This document shows positions 42,312 through 52,383 of a DNA stretch of 64,000 nucleotides, piece after piece. The DNA lies in the NCBI RefSeq assembly GCF_010500965.1, contig NZ_QVMI01000007.1:1-64000 (forward strand). Direction: 5' to 3'. The translations under genes and the position numbers were made by a program. The first letter of the stretch is position 1; the number at the start of each line of letters is the position of its first letter. The DNA is from Bacteroides sp. 51. GTDB lineage: Bacteria > Bacteroidota > Bacteroidia > Bacteroidales > Bacteroidaceae. Under the pieces are notes generated by a model. It ran no database searches, had not been told where the DNA came from, and saw nothing but the letters and a program-made list of their open reading frames with translations.

Positions 42312-42382
42312 GAGAATAGTTTTCTTTGTTAGACATTAAGTTAATTATTGCCGTAAAAATAGAATAAAATTCTCCATTTCAC

Positions 42383-42390
42383 TATTTTTG
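42383..42390 (+). promoter_or_regulatory. -7 promoter box for nudC
   Basis: TATTTTTG matches TAnnTTTG, 30 nt before the nudC ATG; no clear -33 box. Confidence 0.45.
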
Positions 42391-42419
42391 CATCTGATTT
42401 TATCAAACTGAAGAAAATA

Positions 42420-43205
42420 ATGAATAAGTTAGAACCTACCTGGTGGTTTGTATTCCACAATGATCAGGTATTACTCGAAAAAAAAGAAGGTTCATTTACT
42501 ATACCCTGCACTCCCGAAGCACCGATAGCACTCAATGGACATACTGTACACAATCTGGCAACGCTTAATGGCTATGCCTGTAAAACCGTAACCACAGACA
42601 ACTCTGTGGAAGAAAACGAGAAGTTTATAATGGTCGACCTGCGTGGCTCTTACGACTACATTCCCCCATCGCAATTCAACATGGCAGGCAAAGCCCGGGA
42701 AATACTCTATTGGGACAGAACAAGCACTTACTGTCCGGTATGCGGTGTACAAACCCAACAGTTTATGCCCATAGCCAAAAAGTGTCCGGAATGTGGGTAC
42801 GAAATGTTTCCGAACATCTCCGCAGCTATACTGGCACTGGTTCGAAAAGAAGATTCGATACTACTGGTACGCGCCCGCAACTTCCGCGGTCCATTCTATG
42901 GTTTAGTAGCAGGATTTCTGGAAACAGGAGAAACACTAGAAGAGTGTGTAAAGCGGGAAGTAATGGAAGAAACCGGACTCACCGTTGATAACATTACCTA
43001 CTTCGGTAACCAACCCTGGCCTTTCCCCAGCGGATTAATGGTGGGCTTCATTGCCGACTATGTAAGCGGAGAGATTAACCTGCAAGATGAAGAACTCAGC
43101 GAAGCTGCTTTCTACACCCGGGATAATCTGCCCGAGCTTCCTCGCAAACTGAGTCTGGCCCGGAAAATGATTGATTGGTGGGTTAATGAGACTACTAAAA
43201 TCTAA
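42420..43205 (+). CDS. nudC: NAD(+) diphosphatase NudC
   Basis: The 261-residue Nudix enzyme hydrolyses NADH/NAD+ to NMN and AMP and can remove NAD caps from RNA. It has a zinc ribbon (CPVCG ... CPECG, ~102-125), the Nudix box GFLETGETLEECVKREVMEE (~165), and the NudC-specific QPWPFPS (~200). The domain order matches E. coli NudC. Its stop overlaps the convergent O-antigen-ligase-like gene by 4 nt. Confidence 0.93.
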   Translation: MNKLEPTWWFVFHNDQVLLEKKEGSFTIPCTPEAPIALNGHTVHNLATLNGYACKTVTTDNSVEENEKFIMVDLRGSYDYIPPSQFNMAGKAREILYWDRTSTYCPVCGVQTQQFMPIAKKCPECGYEMFPNISAAILALVRKEDSILLVRARNFRGPFYGLVAGFLETGETLEECVKREVMEETGLTVDNITYFGNQPWPFPSGLMVGFIADYVSGEINLQDEELSEAAFYTRDNLPELPRKLSLARKMIDWWVNETTKI

Positions 43206-44800
43206 TTTTTCAATAATGAAACAGAATTACAACTTTCAACAAATTGCATAACGTTTGCCTTCATTTTGAGAGTTTTAGTACCCTCAACCTTAGTTGCTTG
43301 ACATAAAATTGCATTTCCAATTTTAAGTGCATTTATTGAGTCATTCTGCTCTACATATAATATAAATAGATTATAATTAGGAGTAATTCTGGCGGGTATC
43401 ATATGACCTGCGATTTGATAACACCCCTCTGCAACTGAGTACTTTTTCTGTGCTTTATATACATCACCGATATTACAGTACAAATCAGAACTTGGCCTTA
43501 AACATATAGCAGATTGCAAAATCCGTTCTGCCTTTTCTGATGAATAGTATTTAAAACTGTATTGAGCATATAAATCCATAACATAAGGATTATTGCAGAA
43601 AGAAGTATAGTTTAAATCTAGAAATGTTGTTTTCATTTCACTTCGTACTTGCCTCTCTGGTTTAAACAACTCACTCAATGTTTTTTCATAGATATGGTAT
43701 GACCATAAAGAAAGAAAACCTATCAGCAAAAACACTGAGATAAAATTAGAATAAAAAAAGACTTTAGGTATAGGATATACAAATATAATTCTACTATCTA
43801 AACTTCCCATCAATACGCAAAGCAATATCATCAACCCAAATGTATCTGTGGGATAAGAGAAAAATGAAAAAACGACGAAAGAAACCAAGGCACATTTTAA
43901 GATTGCATTTAACTTATTACTCGATTTATAAAAAAGAAGATTATAGAGCAGGCATATTATTAATGATACACCAATTATACCTTGATCAACCCATAAATGC
44001 AACAATTCATTGTACGGATAAGCCACATCATCTGCTAACATTCTATAATCAGAATCCGGATATTCCTTAAAATAATCCGCCTGATAATACATATAATTAG
44101 CCACCCAGCCACCTGTACCATAACCCAAAATTGGTTTTTCTTTAATCATTTCTATTGTATTATTCCAGATAAACAAACGGCCATCAGCAGAATCTTTCTT
44201 ATGTTGATATAACCCCCAAATAGATACAATTAAAACGAGTAGCACCACTGCTTTCATAGAAATAAACTTCTCATTATTTTTTATGAAATCTCTCACATAT
44301 CTATTGTACAAATAACAAAGTGAGATTAAACCAATAATAGATGCCAAAAGACTTGCTCGTGAATCGGATAATAGAATAGCAATAAACATCATTCCAGCAC
44401 ACACAACAAGGATCAAAATAAACAAACGTAATCGTTTATCAATATAATAAAACAACAGTCCAACACAAATAGTCAAACATACACAAAGAAGTCCAGCTAA
44501 CTGAGATGGATTAGTAAATGTACCTGTTATCTCGAAAGATGTGTGATTGCTATCTAGTACATATATTTTTTGAAGAAAAGCAATTACAGCCTCCATTAAA
44601 CCTATGACAACAATTCCCCATAGAACACTGAATTTGTATGTTTTTGCAAACAATCGAATGAACAGATACAATAAAATAATAATTCCATATTTCCACATTG
44701 ACACAAAGTCAAGTGAAGTCTCACGATTTATTATGGTCAGAATGATTATAATAGTTATTAATATATCTGATATAGCGATAGAAATATCTCTTTTGCCCAT
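43202..44800 (-). CDS. O-antigen-ligase/polymerase-like membrane protein with TPR tail
   Basis: The 532-residue protein has about ten membrane helices with the Wzy_C/WaaL-type periplasmic loop between late helices (LGYGTGGWVANYMYYQADYF, DDVAYPYNELLHLWVDQGI, ~235-290) and a C-terminal TPR-like region (~410-525). Such proteins join or polymerise surface glycans. In Bacteroidales this fusion often sits beside genes for secreted proteins, as here, and may link a glycan to those proteins. It is the downstream end of the AT-rich accessory island. Confidence 0.8.
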   Translation of the reverse strand: MGKRDISIAISDILITIIIILTIINRETSLDFVSMWKYGIIILLYLFIRLFAKTYKFSVLWGIVVIGLMEAVIAFLQKIYVLDSNHTSFEITGTFTNPSQLAGLLCVCLTICVGLLFYYIDKRLRLFILILVVCAGMMFIAILLSDSRASLLASIIGLISLCYLYNRYVRDFIKNNEKFISMKAVVLLVLIVSIWGLYQHKKDSADGRLFIWNNTIEMIKEKPILGYGTGGWVANYMYYQADYFKEYPDSDYRMLADDVAYPYNELLHLWVDQGIIGVSLIICLLYNLLFYKSSNKLNAILKCALVSFVVFSFFSYPTDTFGLMILLCVLMGSLDSRIIFVYPIPKVFFYSNFISVFLLIGFLSLWSYHIYEKTLSELFKPERQVRSEMKTTFLDLNYTSFCNNPYVMDLYAQYSFKYYSSEKAERILQSAICLRPSSDLYCNIGDVYKAQKKYSVAEGCYQIAGHMIPARITPNYNLFILYVEQNDSINALKIGNAILCQATKVEGTKTLKMKANVMQFVESCNSVSLLKN

Positions 44801-44950
44801 AAGTATTGATTTACATCTAATAATAGCACATTAATTAGAATCCCATGAATAGATACATTACAATTCTGACATAAACATTCATTCCAATTTCAAAAACTTG
44901 ATTCGAGTAGAAAAAGAATAATAAATTCATTTCCTACTCGAAAAAACAAT

Positions 44951-45397
44951 CTAGTTTATTTTAAATATTTGTTCACCCTTATCTGTTTTATATTCTATTG
45001 CATCGTGATTTATAACGGAATAGACTATTCTATATTCAAATTTCATAAACTTATAATCTTTCCTTTCAGGGTACCTAACTACTGATTTATAAACATATTT
45101 CCGATTTTCAAGAGGTTTCAAAATTATAAAACCTGGATTTTCTTGCAAACCCATCCAGCGTTCTGTGGTTAAATCATATTCATTTTCAGTTGCAGCATAA
45201 GAAAAAATAATTTTTGTAGCAGAACTGATTCGACTATCGGCAACATCTAGAATTGTCACATCATTTTCAGTTGATGAGTTCGTCATCATAATTTCAATAG
45301 TATTATTTGTTTTATTAAATAACACATTCGTCTCTACTTGTGAATAGCACTGATTAGCAAAAAGACAAGTAATGATTATTAAAAGAATTTTCCTCAC
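44951..45397 (-). CDS. Small secreted hypothetical protein
   Basis: The 148-residue protein has a signal peptide (MRKILLIIITCLFANQCYS) and a mature part predicted as beta-sandwich. It resembles the protein at 45584 in length, signal and the C-terminal stretch around ILKPLENRKYVYKSVV, so the two are likely paralogues. No catalytic motif is visible. It may be a chaperone-like or surface partner of the neighbouring lipoproteins, but this is a guess. Confidence 0.65.
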   Translation of the reverse strand: MRKILLIIITCLFANQCYSQVETNVLFNKTNNTIEIMMTNSSTENDVTILDVADSRISSATKIIFSYAATENEYDLTTERWMGLQENPGFIILKPLENRKYVYKSVVRYPERKDYKFMKFEYRIVYSVINHDAIEYKTDKGEQIFKIN

Positions 45398-45583
45398 AAT
45401 TATTCCTGAACAAATCCCTGAATATATTTTTCAACATACAACCTTTTATATATAAAAGAAGATAAGGGATTAAACTACATTTTTATTATTACAAAACCTA
45501 TTAGCCCATTATAAATAATAAGCTAATAGGTTGAAATCAGATAAATCTAATTACCTGAATTCAGTTTATTTACAGGAATTAAT

Positions 45584-46018
45584 TTACTCCCATTTAAATA
45601 CCTGATTAAAACGTATTGATCCCGTTTTCCCGTCCTCCGTACCGTAATCCAAAAGACCATTTATCTTAAAATAGCAAATATTTTTCATGTTATAATCTTT
45701 CAAATATACATTAAAATCATATTTATATATTTTCTTCTCAAAGGGTTTCATTAATGTAAGTGTCTTTGAACCAAAAGGTTTACTTAGTTCGCCCACTTTA
45801 TCATCATTCCCATCATAAAACTCCATTGAGATATAACTCCCATTTCCTATATTTCTTTCTTGTATAAAAAGAAGCTCGACCTTCTCCATATTCGTAATAT
45901 GACAAATCAAAGTCTTATTTTTCTTATCAAATTCAAACTCTGATTTAATTTGGGCATAACATATCTGTGAGCACAATATAAATGCTAACACACAAAATAT
46001 TGATAAATTAGTCTTCAT
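45584..46018 (-). CDS. Small secreted hypothetical protein (paralogue)
   Basis: The 144-residue protein has a signal peptide (MKTNLSIFCVLAFILCSQICYA) and a beta-rich mature domain. Shared features with the protein at 44951 include NKTN/KKNKT early in the chain and LTLMKPFEKKIYKYDF in place of IILKPLENRKYVYKSV. It is adjacent, 13 nt downstream, to the protease-like fragment, and is probably co-transcribed. Function unknown. Confidence 0.65.
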   Translation of the reverse strand: MKTNLSIFCVLAFILCSQICYAQIKSEFEFDKKNKTLICHITNMEKVELLFIQERNIGNGSYISMEFYDGNDDKVGELSKPFGSKTLTLMKPFEKKIYKYDFNVYLKDYNMKNICYFKINGLLDYGTEDGKTGSIRFNQVFKWE

Positions 46019-46031
46019 ATTAATTAATTAT

Positions 46032-46625
46032 TTATTTTTTTACAATATTCAAACACTGTTGATGTCTCCATAAAAGAAAATTTCTTTCTGCACGATATGC
46101 ATCAGAAACATCTATTCCATTTTTCATTTCTGCGTTGTAGCAACGAATTTCTGCACGATAACATTCTTCTGTAGAAAGAGAAGTGATTAGTAATTCTCTT
46201 TGCATATACACATCTATCCAATAAGAAGAATTATTAACACCTTCCTGAGCACACTTATTCTCACAAAATATTCTTAAATCTTCTAATATAGATGATGGGG
46301 GAGTAAGTGTCACATATTCATGAGTTGAAAGGTTAGTCCTGGGAAATGTTTTTGTTTCACCATTCCTGATATGATTGACTTCATGCCATATAATAGAAGC
46401 CTGATCATTTCTGGAATAATAAAAGAAACCAGCACAAACTTCTATCTGATTATTTGCAACTTGTGCATTAGCAACACATGAGTTAGATGTATAACGAATG
46501 GGTATGCCATGATAATTTATACCTGTTGCTTTTAAAACATTAGTTATCTGAGCAAGAATTCTATCTAATTCCTGTTGACTTGGATTTGAGCTATTGTTTA
46601 TGTTATTAGCTGCATCTCCCCACAA
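46032..46625 (-). pseudogene. HEXXH metalloprotease-like C-terminal fragment (frameshifted from 47503)
   Basis: This frame encodes a zincin-like domain with HEVNH (HEXXH, in SIIWHEVNHIRNG, ~residue 80), but it lacks a signal peptide and only TTG is available as a start. It overlaps the upstream lipoprotein frame by 28 nt in a different phase. At the junction the coding strand reads TTGTGGGGAGATG; adding one G to the four-G run would fuse the two proteins into a lipoprotein of about 490 residues. So it is most likely the C-terminal half of a frameshifted gene, or a product of slippage. Confidence 0.65.
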
Positions 46626-47503
46626 TCCTCCTCCTCATCATCATAATATCCGTCATCTCCATTATCAGGATCAGGATCATCATCCCAGTTAGGATAATCA
46701 TCCTGCCAGTCCCAAGAGTCATCTTCAGGATAAATCTCTACTTCAGGAAGTTCCACCTCCCAGGTAATATCACCACCACTTTCGCCACGTGTCATAACTC
46801 CACTTTTGGTTCCTTGTTGGAATTTCATGTATTTCATGGCATTCCGTACAATTGTTATTTTCCGAATATATGCATTTTTGTCCATTTTTCCTCCAAGATA
46901 TACACCATTCGTTTTCTGACCATTTACATATTTATTAACACGTACAATGCGACCTTCTAAATTAGTATATATTTTCAAACCAGAAAAATCTCCCATATTC
47001 CCATCATTATTAAACCAATCACTAATGATTCCTCTATTAGATTTAGAGTATTGATTAGTAGCAATAAAGAAAACGATGTAATTTCCCATCTTTTCAGTTT
47101 TAGCATTTTTAACAACCACCAGTTTATGATAGCATTTAACCCGACGACTCTTACCCGTTACTGGATCGGTCTGAAGTACCCGATAACTATAAGACGAAGC
47201 TATAGGCACATCAACACTGGAAAGATTCCTCGTACTACTTACTGTCTTATCTTTCCAGTAAGGAACAATATCTCCCAGAGGTAACATAAACTGACTCGCA
47301 TAATAATCCATAGATTTACCCTGCGAACGAGTCGCAGCTTTCATTACCTCATCTTCAAAAAAAGCCTGGGCTTCTTCAACAGATAAGTCTGTTTCACTTA
47401 CACCAGACTCATTTAACAAATCTGATTCTTGGCAACTTATGAATAGCAATAAGGAAAAAGCTATCATAATGCCTCTCTTACAAACATAATGTAATTTACT
47501 CAT
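46598..47503 (-). pseudogene. Lipoprotein N-terminal part of the frameshifted HEXXH gene
   Basis: The 301-residue protein has a lipoprotein signal (SLLLFISC, Cys ~24), a helical SVEEAQAFFEDEV segment near 42, a central beta-rich domain and an acidic Asp/Glu/Tyr-rich stretch (~250-295, DDSWDWQDDYPNW) that ends in DDEEEDCGEMQLIT. The acidic linker runs straight into the protease-like fragment in another frame. As it stands the protein would be exported and anchored without its enzyme domain. Confidence 0.65.
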
Positions 47504-47575
47504 TCTTTAATTTTAATTTTAATATTTATAATGACTCCGGAGTTTTTTTAATGTTATATAATTGCTGTCCTATTA

Positions 47576-49783
47576 TTATGGCTGTCCTATATTAATAAAT
47601 TGTTGTTTGCCATCTATATAATAAAAAGGTAGTTCTTCTCGTCCTCGAGTTAGATTTGCCAACCAATAAATGCCATTAGAAGGAACGTTTTGAAAATACA
47701 CAAAGTGTTCTGTAGCTTCTTGTGTTGCTAAATATTGCCATCCCATATCATAATAATAAAGGGCATATTTATCTCCTATTGTTATCATATTATTCCCATT
47801 GCGTGGAATAAAACGAACTGTCTCTATACATATAGGAACACCAAAATCAATTCCAATTATTGAAGGTCCGGAAAAGGTTTCCACATTCCCATCGAAAGCT
47901 TTTTCCGAACCAGGCCCGGTATTCAATGGAGTACCTTCGATACGATAAAGTACGGTCGAGTCTTTAGGGGCATTCAATGAGAATCTGGGTAAAGACGTAG
48001 GCTTGACACAATGATGGGCAGTGCTATATTTACTCAAAAACTCAATATGTGCTATATTTGTACCTCTATCATTTACAGTAGCAAAGAAATAATATTTGTA
48101 TCGTTGGGTATTTGGAAAACAGACCTCCTGCATATATGGATTAGGTACTGTTTTAAGTGTATAAAGTGTATCATAAGGTCCCTCTTTATGCTGACTAGCC
48201 AAAATAAGAGAACCTAATAGTTTTTTTCGGCGTGATTCCAAATGACGTTTTGCTGGATATTTCCTTAAAGCTGTCAAATCCAGCTTTTGATCTCCAACCT
48301 TAAATACCTTAAAATGAATATCCTTTATCTTTTTACCACGTTCTCTATACAGTTGCCCATTTTTCTCAGAAATAAGAGTCTTAACCGGTTTTTCAAATAG
48401 GCTTTGTGTATGAGCCTCTGGCAACCAACTTATAGCACCGTTTGTTTGCAACATAAATGGCGCAGCAAACGGAACAAGTTCGTCTCCCTGATAATAAGCT
48501 GGGAAAAATACGACATTCAATGGGATTTGTTCAAATGTAACTTCTTGCCTTTTCCTATTTACAGTTCCCCAAGCAACCGGAATCAAGCCGACCTCATTTT
48601 TATCAAAAAAACATAAATAAGCCAGATTATTCTCCAATTGTTCTACAAATGGCATACGAAAACTAACTGTTTGGTGGTATCTGTATGTCTGGTCCGAAAG
48701 TAATGGAGAACTTAAACCTTCCGGTATATATTCTTCATTATTACATAAAAAATATGGAGTATTTTTGTTTGCACCAAATGTTCTTCGATAAACTTTTCCG
48801 GCATACTTTAAATCAGTTTCCCAATCCTCCATCATATTATTCTCTGGAGGCGTATAAGGATATACTACTCCAGCAGAGTCTACCGTAGCACACCAAAAGT
48901 GCGGTTTATTCCGATCCTGCCATAATGGAGTATATTCATATACAGTGGGAATGCCACAAGCACGCAGAACGTTAGTTGTCCATGTTGCCGTATTATGACA
49001 ATTACTTTTAAAGTTTATGAAAAGATCAAATACACCTACATGATTATCTCTGTTATTATGATAACATAACCATCTGGTCTTATCCAGATAAGATTTATAT
49101 CTTTCTATTCTATCATATACAGTTCCTATCTCATCTGCATAAATTTGCTTATAGAAAATATCAGATAACGTCCTCTTATCAGAGATAGTTTCATCTGTAG
49201 TCCTATAAGGTAATATAAATTCTTTAAAATCGTCAAAGTTTAGTTTACGTGCATAGGGATTTTCCTTCCATAACTGAAATGCCTGATCAATATTTCGGAT
49301 TAAATAATCTGCTTTTATAACAGTTACATCTTTACTACCTTCATTACTGGAAATAGGGCCTAACTCAGCATATTTTGCTTTTAAAATATATCTCAAACTA
49401 TCATAAGACTCAGAATAATAAGAGAGCACCTCACTGGAACTCATCTCACCGAACATTTCATTATAAATAGAATCGATCTGTGAAAAATACGAATGATATG
49501 AATCCGGGATTGAATTATATTCTAAAGTGCTGTGATAATGTATATTAGTAATAATAAAACAAGCTGCATGGTATTTTTTTCTATCTCTATTTTTATAATA
49601 TTCCAACACTTTTTCTAATTCAACAGAATTATCTCCAGCTTGTATTAGTGCTATCTTTATATCATCTTCATAGCAATTCTCACAACCAATAAAAAGAAAA
49701 AACGAGAACAGAAGAAAGACTCCATTCCGAACTAGAAAACTCTTACTTCCCTTATTTTTGAACATGTAGCAAATTCTCCCCAT
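47576..49783 (-). CDS. Transglutaminase-like lipoprotein with discoidin-like C-terminus
   Basis: The 735-residue protein has a lipobox (LLFSFFLFIGC; residue 34, or 28 if ATG 49765 is the start). A transglutaminase-like core has candidate Cys in FKSNCHNTATW (~265) and His in RNKPHFWCATVDS (~300), followed by beta-sandwich regions and a C-terminal F5/8-type segment (GSEKAFDGNVETFSG, ~645 onward). Such proteins are surface-exposed in Bacteroidetes; crosslinking or peptidase activity is possible. It lies 72 nt upstream of the frameshifted lipoprotein and is the first gene of the island. Confidence 0.75.
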   Translation of the reverse strand: MGRICYMFKNKGSKSFLVRNGVFLLFSFFLFIGCENCYEDDIKIALIQAGDNSVELEKVLEYYKNRDRKKYHAACFIITNIHYHSTLEYNSIPDSYHSYFSQIDSIYNEMFGEMSSSEVLSYYSESYDSLRYILKAKYAELGPISSNEGSKDVTVIKADYLIRNIDQAFQLWKENPYARKLNFDDFKEFILPYRTTDETISDKRTLSDIFYKQIYADEIGTVYDRIERYKSYLDKTRWLCYHNNRDNHVGVFDLFINFKSNCHNTATWTTNVLRACGIPTVYEYTPLWQDRNKPHFWCATVDSAGVVYPYTPPENNMMEDWETDLKYAGKVYRRTFGANKNTPYFLCNNEEYIPEGLSSPLLSDQTYRYHQTVSFRMPFVEQLENNLAYLCFFDKNEVGLIPVAWGTVNRKRQEVTFEQIPLNVVFFPAYYQGDELVPFAAPFMLQTNGAISWLPEAHTQSLFEKPVKTLISEKNGQLYRERGKKIKDIHFKVFKVGDQKLDLTALRKYPAKRHLESRRKKLLGSLILASQHKEGPYDTLYTLKTVPNPYMQEVCFPNTQRYKYYFFATVNDRGTNIAHIEFLSKYSTAHHCVKPTSLPRFSLNAPKDSTVLYRIEGTPLNTGPGSEKAFDGNVETFSGPSIIGIDFGVPICIETVRFIPRNGNNMITIGDKYALYYYDMGWQYLATQEATEHFVYFQNVPSNGIYWLANLTRGREELPFYYIDGKQQFINIGQP

Positions 49784-50299
49784 AACATACCACTTTTACA
49801 TAAAGAATAATTTGAACACAAATATAGGAAACAAAACATATAGTAAACTACAACAGTGTATTATATTCGGGAGAAGTGTACAATATTCCGGAATTGTAAT
49901 AAAGAAATCTATTTAAAAATGAATAAACATAAATATTCAACTATATAGACTAAATAAAAACTAAACACATCTTGATGATAATAGAATAAAGATTATAGGG
50001 CCAAACATAAAATTGAGTTGCTAACCATTGTATAGCACTATGTGTTTGGGATGTCCCAGGCAAACTATTAGAATACCTAGGACATCTCACTAGAATGGCA
50101 CCGACCTTTTTTAGAACCAAAACAAAGGGATAATTTAACTAGTTAACCTATTTTCCTGCTTGATCCAAAAGTATATCTAAAATAGTAAACAAAAAAAAGA
50201 GGACGAATCCAACCCTGCTGCAAATTCAAAAAAAATGAATATTTGCAGGAGATTTGGATTCATCCTCCTAAACTATTTATTATTCTACAACTACACCGC
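49784..50299. other. 516-bp AT-rich gap with two hairpins
   Basis: No gene is visible. A 13-bp imperfect inverted repeat lies at 50048-50088 (GGGATGTCCCAGG / CCTAGGACATCTC), and a terminator for the phosphoglucomutase is at 50191-50267. The rest is about 70% AT and includes the upstream region of the transglutaminase-like gene. Confidence 0.6.
50191..50267 (-). terminator. Terminator of the phosphoglucomutase gene
   Basis: On the minus strand a stem (GAGGATGAATCCAA with its complement, nested CTGCAAAT/ATTTGCAG) is followed by eight Ts, 33 nt after the stop codon. Confidence 0.8.
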
Positions 50300-52045
50300 T
50301 TATACTCCCAGCGAAGCCATTACAGCTTTAATCTTTTCATCGGCATCGGCATTCGCACCGTCGTAGCAGTTGCGGCAACCCATTTCGCCTTTTACTTCAA
50401 TATAGAATTTGATCTTTGGTTCAGTTCCCGACGGACGGATAGATACTTTACTACCATCTTCTGTGAAGTATTGAAGTACGTTTGAAGTATCGGGCATATC
50501 CAAATCCGTAACATTACCCGCAGCATCCGTTTGTTTCAACGTCTGGAAGTCCTTCCAAAGAATGATCTTAGAACCTGCCATCTCTTTTGGAGGATTATTG
50601 CGGAAATTCACCATCATTTGTTTGATCTCGTCCGCACCGCTCTTACCCGGTTTCACAACGCTGATACCTTTTTCTTTAGAGAATCCGTATTCAACATAAA
50701 TATCTTTAAGCAATTCGTAAAGCGTTTTACCATTATCCTTTGCCCACGCTGCAATCTCAGCAATTAAGCAACAAGCAGATACAGCATCTTTATCGCGTAC
50801 AAAGTCTTCGGCAAGGAATCCGTAGCTTTCTTCACCACCACCGATGTATTTCTTCTTGCCTTCCAGCAAACGAATCTCACGGGCAATCCATTTGAATCCG
50901 GTATAGCAGTCAAGCATTTCGATATTATTCTTATCGGCGATTACCTTGATCAACTCAGTCGTAACGATCGTTTTAACACAGAACTCGTTACCCTGAATCT
51001 TACCCAGTGCTTTGTATTGAGTAAGGATATAATATAAATACATCAGGCAGGTTTGGTTACCATTAATCAGTACCCACTCGCCTTTATCGTCTTTACAAGC
51101 AATACCCACACGGTCGGCATCCGGGTCACTGGCCATCACCAGTTCCGCATCCGTAGCTTTGGCTTTCTCAATAGCCATTGACAGCGCAGCAGGCTCTTCC
51201 GGATTAGGAGATTTCACGGTTGGGAAATCACCACTGATCACATCTTGCTCGGGTACATTAATAATATTGGTGAACCCCCACATTTTCAATGCGCGAGGAA
51301 TCAATGTCACACCTGTACCATGAATCGGAGTGTACACAATCTTCATATCGTGATGACGTTTGATTGCCTCAGGATCTAAAGAAACTGTCTTAACAGCATC
51401 CAGATAAGGTTTGTCTACGTCTTCACCAACGATCTGGATCAAATCGTTCTTACCATCAAATTTAATATCCGAAGCAGAAGCAATCTTGTTTACTTCGTCA
51501 ATGATACCTGTATCGTGTGGAGCAAGTACTTGCGCACCATCGTCCCAGTATGCTTTGTAACCGTTGTATTCTTTCGGATTGTGAGAAGCCGTCAGGATAA
51601 TACCGCTCTGGCAACCCAGGTGACGGATCGCGTACGAAACCTCAGGAGTTGGACGAAGCGCTTCGAATAAGTAAACTTTAATTCCGTTGGCCGAGAAGAT
51701 ATTTGCAGAAATCTCGGCAAACTTACGGCTATTGTTACGGCAGTCATGACCCACAACTACAGATATCTGAGGGAGAGCTGCAAAATTCGCATTCAGGTAG
51801 TTTGAAAGTCCTTGAGTTGCAGCACCTACTGTATAAATGTTCATACGGTTGCTACCCACACCCATGATACCGCGAAGTCCGCCCGTACCAAATTCAAGGT
51901 CTTTATAGAAACATTCGATAAGTTCAGTTTTATCTTCATTCTCTAACATACGTTTTACTTCTGCCTGAGTTTCAGCATCGTATGCCGGTGTTAGCCATTT
52001 CTGGGCTTTTGCAGTTACTTCTTTAATAAGTTCCAGGTTATCCAT
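50300..52045 (-). CDS. Phosphoglucomutase/phosphomannomutase family enzyme
   Basis: The 581-residue enzyme belongs to the alpha-D-phosphohexomutase family. The catalytic phosphoserine loop LTASHNPKEYNGYKAY (~145), metal-binding DPDADRVG (~305), sugar-binding GGEESYG (~400) and phosphate-binding RPSGTEPK (~515) are all intact. It interconverts glucose-1- and glucose-6-phosphate (or mannose analogues), feeding polysaccharide synthesis and glycogen use. It is a single gene with its own terminator. Confidence 0.93.
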   Translation of the reverse strand: MDNLELIKEVTAKAQKWLTPAYDAETQAEVKRMLENEDKTELIECFYKDLEFGTGGLRGIMGVGSNRMNIYTVGAATQGLSNYLNANFAALPQISVVVGHDCRNNSRKFAEISANIFSANGIKVYLFEALRPTPEVSYAIRHLGCQSGIILTASHNPKEYNGYKAYWDDGAQVLAPHDTGIIDEVNKIASASDIKFDGKNDLIQIVGEDVDKPYLDAVKTVSLDPEAIKRHHDMKIVYTPIHGTGVTLIPRALKMWGFTNIINVPEQDVISGDFPTVKSPNPEEPAALSMAIEKAKATDAELVMASDPDADRVGIACKDDKGEWVLINGNQTCLMYLYYILTQYKALGKIQGNEFCVKTIVTTELIKVIADKNNIEMLDCYTGFKWIAREIRLLEGKKKYIGGGEESYGFLAEDFVRDKDAVSACCLIAEIAAWAKDNGKTLYELLKDIYVEYGFSKEKGISVVKPGKSGADEIKQMMVNFRNNPPKEMAGSKIILWKDFQTLKQTDAAGNVTDLDMPDTSNVLQYFTEDGSKVSIRPSGTEPKIKFYIEVKGEMGCRNCYDGANADADEKIKAVMASLGV

Positions 52046-52085
52046 ATTCTGTTATTTAAGTTAATCTTTCGTTTTAACCAAGTCA

Positions 52086-52093
52086 CAAATTTA
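52086..52093 (-). promoter_or_regulatory. -7 promoter box for the phosphoglucomutase
   Basis: The minus strand reads TAAATTTG (TAnnTTTG), about 40 nt before the ATG. Confidence 0.45.
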
Positions 52094-52145
52094 TAGAATT
52101 AGTTTGTATTTCCTACCATTTGGGTAAATTAATTCGCAGCGAGGT

Positions 52146-52180
52146 GGCGGCAAGGTGCCGCAGCCAGGTTTCCATGCGGC
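52146..52180. repeat. AGCGGCAAGGTGCCGC repeat, copy 3
   Basis: GGCGGCAAGGTGCCGCAGCC is followed by AGGTTTCCATGCGG. It is upstream of the phosphoglucomutase promoter. A half-copy with TTTCCATGCGG in reverse lies near 56200-56220. Confidence 0.7.
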
Positions 52181-52202
52181 ATAATATCTCTCTATAAAGA
52201 AA

Positions 52203-52312
52203 GCTGTTAAGTTCCTATTAATAGAATACTTAACAGCCTCTAGTGATTACCAATTAATGTTATTCATTTAAAACTGGTTCTTATTCACTTTCGGTGCAAG
52301 TGAATAAGAACC
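52203..52312. repeat. Two hairpins in the phosphoglucomutase upstream region
   Basis: GCTGTTAAGT/ACTTAACAGC (52203-52237) and GGTTCTTATTCACTT/AAGTGAATAAGAACC (52276-52312). Neither is followed by a T-run. They lie between the phosphoglucomutase gene and the sigma-factor remnant. Confidence 0.6.
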
Positions 52313-52383
52313 AAAACATATAGGAGGATCGCCAAACTCTTATAGAATCCGAAAGTAGTTCTTATTGAATTGCAGATTTTCTG

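Noticed and set aside
49784-50190. Possible insertion-sequence remnant in the gap
   Set aside because: Only one imperfect 13-bp inverted repeat is present; there is no transposase fragment or target duplication.
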